NCBI GenBank assembly: GCA_963736715.1
Contig: CAVTQA010000015.1
Coordinates: 1-64,000, forward strand
Reading direction: 5' to 3'
Length of the DNA stretch: 64,000 nucleotides
From: AP-15 sp963736715
Lineage (GTDB): Bacteria; Pseudomonadota; Alphaproteobacteria; ATCC43930; CGMCC-115725
Each line of letters starts with the position of its first letter. Within the stretch, counting starts at the first letter, position 1. Below the pieces are notes generated by a model that was not told where the DNA came from, did no database searches, and saw only the letters and a program-made list of their open reading frames with translations. Below are positions 61,615 to 64,000 of this stretch, one piece after another. The translations under genes were made by a program, and so were the position numbers.

Positions 61615-62527
61615 GTGAAGAATACATACGCCGGCTATCTCGGGCTACACCAGCTTCTCTCGGCGCAGAAACTGCAGACCGGCTCGGATGACGAGCTGCT
61701 GTTCATCATCATCCACCAGCAGCATGAGCTGTGGTTCAAGCTGGCCATCCACGAGCTCGATTGCGCCATCAGTTCCTTGATGAAGGAAGAGGCGCAGGAA
61801 GCCGATTGCATCATCGCCTTCAAGCGGCTGTCGCGGGTCAGCGCGATACAGCACATCCTGATCTCATCGTGGGACGTCATGGCGACTTTGACGCCCGACG
61901 AATTTTTTCGTCTTCCGGGAGACGGTGGGGCGGGACGGCGCTTCGGGCTTCCAGTCGGTTCAGTACAGGATTTTGGAATACAAGCTCGGCCTCAAATACC
62001 GCTTCCTCGAGTTCGAGCTGCCCGGCGGCCGGACGCAAACCATCGACGTGTTCGAGAACGCGCAGAGCGAGGAAGAGAAAGAGCGATTGCGCAGCGCCTT
62101 GGCCGCGCCGGCTATTTATGATGCGGTGATCTCGTACATGGCGAGAGCCCTTCCGACATTCGGCATCGAAGATCCGCGGTCGGGAGATTACTCGCACCGG
62201 CACCGCAAGTATGCGGCGGTGTTCCGGGCTTGGGGCTACGTTTACCGAAATCGCGCCAGCGCGCCGGAGTTGTACCAGCTCGGCGAAAAGCTGATCGATC
62301 TGGAGGATGCGTTCCGGAAATGGCGTTTTGCGCACCTCGCCACAGTGTCGCGAGTGATCGGCGCCAATACTGGAACAGGCGGGTCGACCGGATTGCGGTA
62401 TTTGCGCGCCGCCGCCAACCAACTCTTCGAAAACCCGATGTACCCGGAGCTGTGGGACGTCCGCAGCGAAATGTTCAGCCGGCCGCAGGAATTCGACCTC
62501 GCCGCCGCCGGGTACGCCTCGCAGTAG
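61615..62527 (+). pseudogene. kynA: tryptophan 2,3-dioxygenase, one frameshift
   Basis: GTG start at 61615: YAGYLGLHQLLSAQ, then DELLFIIIHQQHELWFKLAI, the TDO heme-pocket block, through MATLTPDEFFR. One extra base near 61911 puts FRETVGRDGASGFQSVQYRI in another frame, which runs on through ALPTFGIEDPR to GTGGSTGLRYLRAAA and stops at 62527. About 304 residues restored. First step of tryptophan catabolism (kynurenine). Note that trpE lies 1 kb downstream. Confidence 0.85.
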
Positions 62528-62593
62528 GGCCCCTCTCCGCATGCCGACGCTTGCGGGGAGAGGGATAGACCCGCGAAGCGGGACGGTGAGAGA
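62528..62593. repeat. REP-like palindrome after the tryptophan dioxygenase
   Basis: CCCCTCTCCGCATGCCGACG then CTTGCGGGGAGAGGGATAGA, with an inner CCCGCGAAGCGGG. Third member of the family also at 14481-14573 and 54361-54405. Confidence 0.7.
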
Positions 62594-62762
62594 CCGAGCG
62601 GCGAGGCATGAGTCATTGCGCATCTGGTATAGTGTCTCAATTTGAACGTAACATTGCTTGACGCAGCTCGGGCCGGGTAGTATTGTATCTGTCAATATTG
62701 AAGGAATAACCGGCACCGTGTCCGTATGCATAGCGGGAAGCGTTGGGGCTGAGCTACGAAGG

Positions 62763-63164
62763 ATGCCGCGCAGGTGGACACATACGGCAGCTTTCCGACA
62801 TTTTGGGGCAAAGCCGAGTAACGTGCAATGGAGTTGGTCGGCCAGGAGCGCCGATGGGAAAACGGTAGTCGTTACCCTTTGGCAACACGAGTTCGAGGGG
62901 CGCCGATATCAATCTCATTTTTATGAATCTCATTTTGAATCGGACGACGACGATCCGCGACCAGGCTTTAAAGAGCTGATGGAAAATCTGGAATGGTCGC
63001 AAGAGCATTGCGGCGGCAAGTTTCGGGCGATCATCGCGAGGGCGCGTGAACCGGGTGCTTACCCGCCGTCCATTGCGGAGTGCTTCCCCGGTCCTATGGT
63101 GATGCTGTTGACCAGCTTGGATCGCGAGACAGGCAACTTCACCGCCGAAATCGATGGTCTCTAA
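62763..63164 (+). CDS. hypothetical protein of the accessory pair upstream of trp
   Basis: 133 residues from the ATG at 62763; the frame is open from 62658 but no good ribosome site supports a longer start. QWSWSARSADGKTVVVTLWQ, then GKFRAIIARAREPGAYPPSI and MVMLLTSLDRETGNFTAEI read like a conserved soluble domain I do not recognise by name. Overlaps the next small gene by 11 bases, so translation may be coupled. Confidence 0.5.
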   Translation: MPRRWTHTAAFRHFGAKPSNVQWSWSARSADGKTVVVTLWQHEFEGRRYQSHFYESHFESDDDDPRPGFKELMENLEWSQEHCGGKFRAIIARAREPGAYPPSIAECFPGPMVMLLTSLDRETGNFTAEIDGL

Positions 63165-63321
63165 TGCCGAAGGAAGAAGCCGCGCCGACGTGATCGGCAA
63201 TGCCGTCAAGGTCATGCGGATTGCGACCGGCGAGGAACTAGAAGAGATCGAAACCGACGACGGCAAGGACCAAAACAGCCCATCGCTTGGACACGCCTAT
63301 CTTGGCGGTTGTGATATATAG
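63154..63321 (+). CDS. 55-residue small protein, probably truncated
   Basis: ATG at 63154 within the end of the preceding gene. DVIGNAVKVMRIATGEELEE then TDDGKDQNS recalls small proteins of Bradyrhizobium-type genomes whose D-D-G-K-N-P is followed by A-A-V-A-L-G-x-x-G-G and a basic tail; here the tail is degenerate (PSLGHAYLGG) and ends at TAG 63319-63321. Likely a decayed partner of the 133-residue protein. Confidence 0.4.
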   Translation: MVSNAEGRSRADVIGNAVKVMRIATGEELEEIETDDGKDQNSPSLGHAYLGGCDI

Positions 63322-63346
63322 CTCAAACGGGTATCGTGCAGCTTCG

Positions 63347-63391
63347 ATGAACCGGTACGCTCAATCATCGAATTGGTGGTGGCCCGTCTAA
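63347..63391 (+). CDS. trpL: tryptophan operon leader peptide TrpL
   Basis: 14 residues, MNRYAQSSNWWWPV, with three consecutive TGG codons at 63374-63382 and TAA at 63389-63391. The Trp run lies just ahead of an overlapping set of RNA hairpins, the standard attenuation design. Ribosomes stall at the TGGs when Trp-tRNA is scarce. Confidence 0.9.
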   Translation: MNRYAQSSNWWWPV

Positions 63392-63450
63392 TAAGGCGGC
63401 CACATTCTTATTCCAACTGAGGCCGCCCAGGGAACACCGGGCGGCCTTTG
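63379..63450 (+). promoter_or_regulatory. trp attenuator (alternative hairpins)
   Basis: Segment 1 GTGGCC (63379-63384) pairs with segment 2 GGCCAC (63398-63403). Segment 2 GGCGGCC (63395-63401) can instead pair with segment 3 GGCCGCC (63421-63427), the antiterminator. Segment 3 AGGCCGCCC (63420-63428) pairs perfectly with segment 4 GGGCGGCCT (63439-63447), followed by TTT: the terminator. All three competing stems are visible. Confidence 0.88.
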
Positions 63451-63504
63451 CAGTTCAGGGCGAACCTACCCGGCCCCCGGGCGATCCCAGCCAGAGGGAT
63501 CCCT

Positions 63505-64000
63505 ATGAAGCTCGCGAGCTATATCACCAAAGGCGGCATCCGCGTTACGCGAGAGATCCGCAAGCACGAGTATCAGCCGGCCGATACCGCGCTGGCCCAA
63601 TCGCTCGACGAGCGGCGCGGGGTGTTGTTTTCCTCGAGCTTCGAGTTTCCCGGCCGTTACACGCGGTGGGATATGGGGTTTGTCGACCCGCCGCTGGTTT
63701 TTACCGCGCGCGGGCGCCGGTTCACGATCGAGGCGCTGAACGAGCGCGGCTGCGTTCTGCTGGACCCGGTTGCGGGGAGCCTCGCCGGCCTGGCCGCAAT
63801 TCGCGTCGAGCGGGTCGGGCGCGATCGGATATCGGGCGAAATCGAGCAAGCCGAGCAGCGTTTCCCGGAGGAGAGCCGCAGCCGGCAGCCCTCGGTGTTC
63901 TCGGTTCTGCGCGCCTTGATCGATCTGTTCGGTAGTGCCGAGGACCAGCACCTCGGGCTCTACGGCGCCTTTGGTTACGATCTGGTGTTCCAGTTCGAGC
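63505..64000 (+). CDS. trpE: anthranilate synthase, TrpE (probably fused TrpEG), N-terminal part
   Basis: Runs off the right edge; 165 residues seen. MKLASYITKGGIRVTREIRK, then LDERRGVLFSSSFEFPGRYT and RWDMGFVDPPLVFTARGRRF match the N-terminal tryptophan-binding region of alphaproteobacterial TrpE(G) fusions; L-S/F-S-S-S-F-E is the feedback site. GLYGAFGYDLVFQFE is at the edge. GAGGG is 7 bases before the ATG. Regulated by the attenuator upstream. Confidence 0.88.
   Translation, partial: MKLASYITKGGIRVTREIRKHEYQPADTALAQSLDERRGVLFSSSFEFPGRYTRWDMGFVDPPLVFTARGRRFTIEALNERGCVLLDPVAGSLAGLAAIRVERVGRDRISGEIEQAEQRFPEESRSRQPSVFSVLRALIDLFGSAEDQHLGLYGAFGYDLVFQFE

Overview
Organism. The window is GC-rich DNA from an alphaproteobacterium, most likely an uncultured soil or water member near Rhodospirillales/Hyphomicrobiales. 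The evidence is the ribF, ileS, lspA, DUF3035 lipoprotein, M16 peptidase order, a trpE gene whose N-terminus looks like the alphaproteobacterial fused TrpEG and which is preceded by a TrpL attenuator, a PmtA-type phospholipid N-methyltransferase, CbtBA, and PEP-CTERM genes. The lineage is inferred; no rRNA is present. Layout. 0-9 kb: DUF3300 protein; a minus-strand run of amidohydrolase, secreted beta-helix protein and TTC38-like TPR protein; FAD amino-acid oxidase; split CinA halves around methionine aminopeptidase. 10-14.5 kb: hotdog protein, lactonase-like hydrolase, tRNA-Glu(TTC), methyltransferase, rmuC. 14.5-18.1 kb: a minus-strand five-gene run (SDR, lipoprotein, enoyl reductase, methyltransferase, thioesterase) in which four genes carry frameshifts although their ATGA overlaps survive. 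18.2-25 kb: S10 carboxypeptidase, an HtrA-like protein lacking catalytic residues, then a PEP-CTERM locus: a PrsT-like TPR protein and a repeat-rich PEP-CTERM protein, each behind a sequence matching a sigma-54 promoter. 25-36.5 kb: Rieske oxygenase, ribF, a small accessory operon with a HEPN-like protein, ileS-lspA, CbtBA, DUF3035 lipoprotein, M16 remnant and DUF72. 36.4-43.2 kb: a membrane/envelope block (FkbM methyltransferase, SDR, glycosyltransferase, phosphatidylserine decarboxylase, class III aminotransferase, membrane protein, PmtA). 43.3-48 kb: SufR-like Fe-S regulator, Rieske protein and DUF385 protein in one operon with a palindromic operator candidate, a divergent VOC gene, and a Phd/VapC pair bracketed by two inverted-repeat elements. 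48-53 kb: maleate-isomerase-like enzyme, broken molybdenum hydroxylase, DUF4239 protein, MlaC. 53.3-62.5 kb: complete peptide ABC importer, amidase, DUF364 protein, frameshifted tryptophan dioxygenase. 62.7-64 kb: a small accessory pair, then the Trp leader peptide, attenuator and start of trpE. General character. About a dozen genes are interrupted by single-base frameshifts, while long housekeeping genes (ileS, the 937-residue TPR gene) are intact. This means either patchy indel error in the assembly or active gene decay. Palindromic REP-like repeats lie between genes and, in one case, inside a coding sequence.
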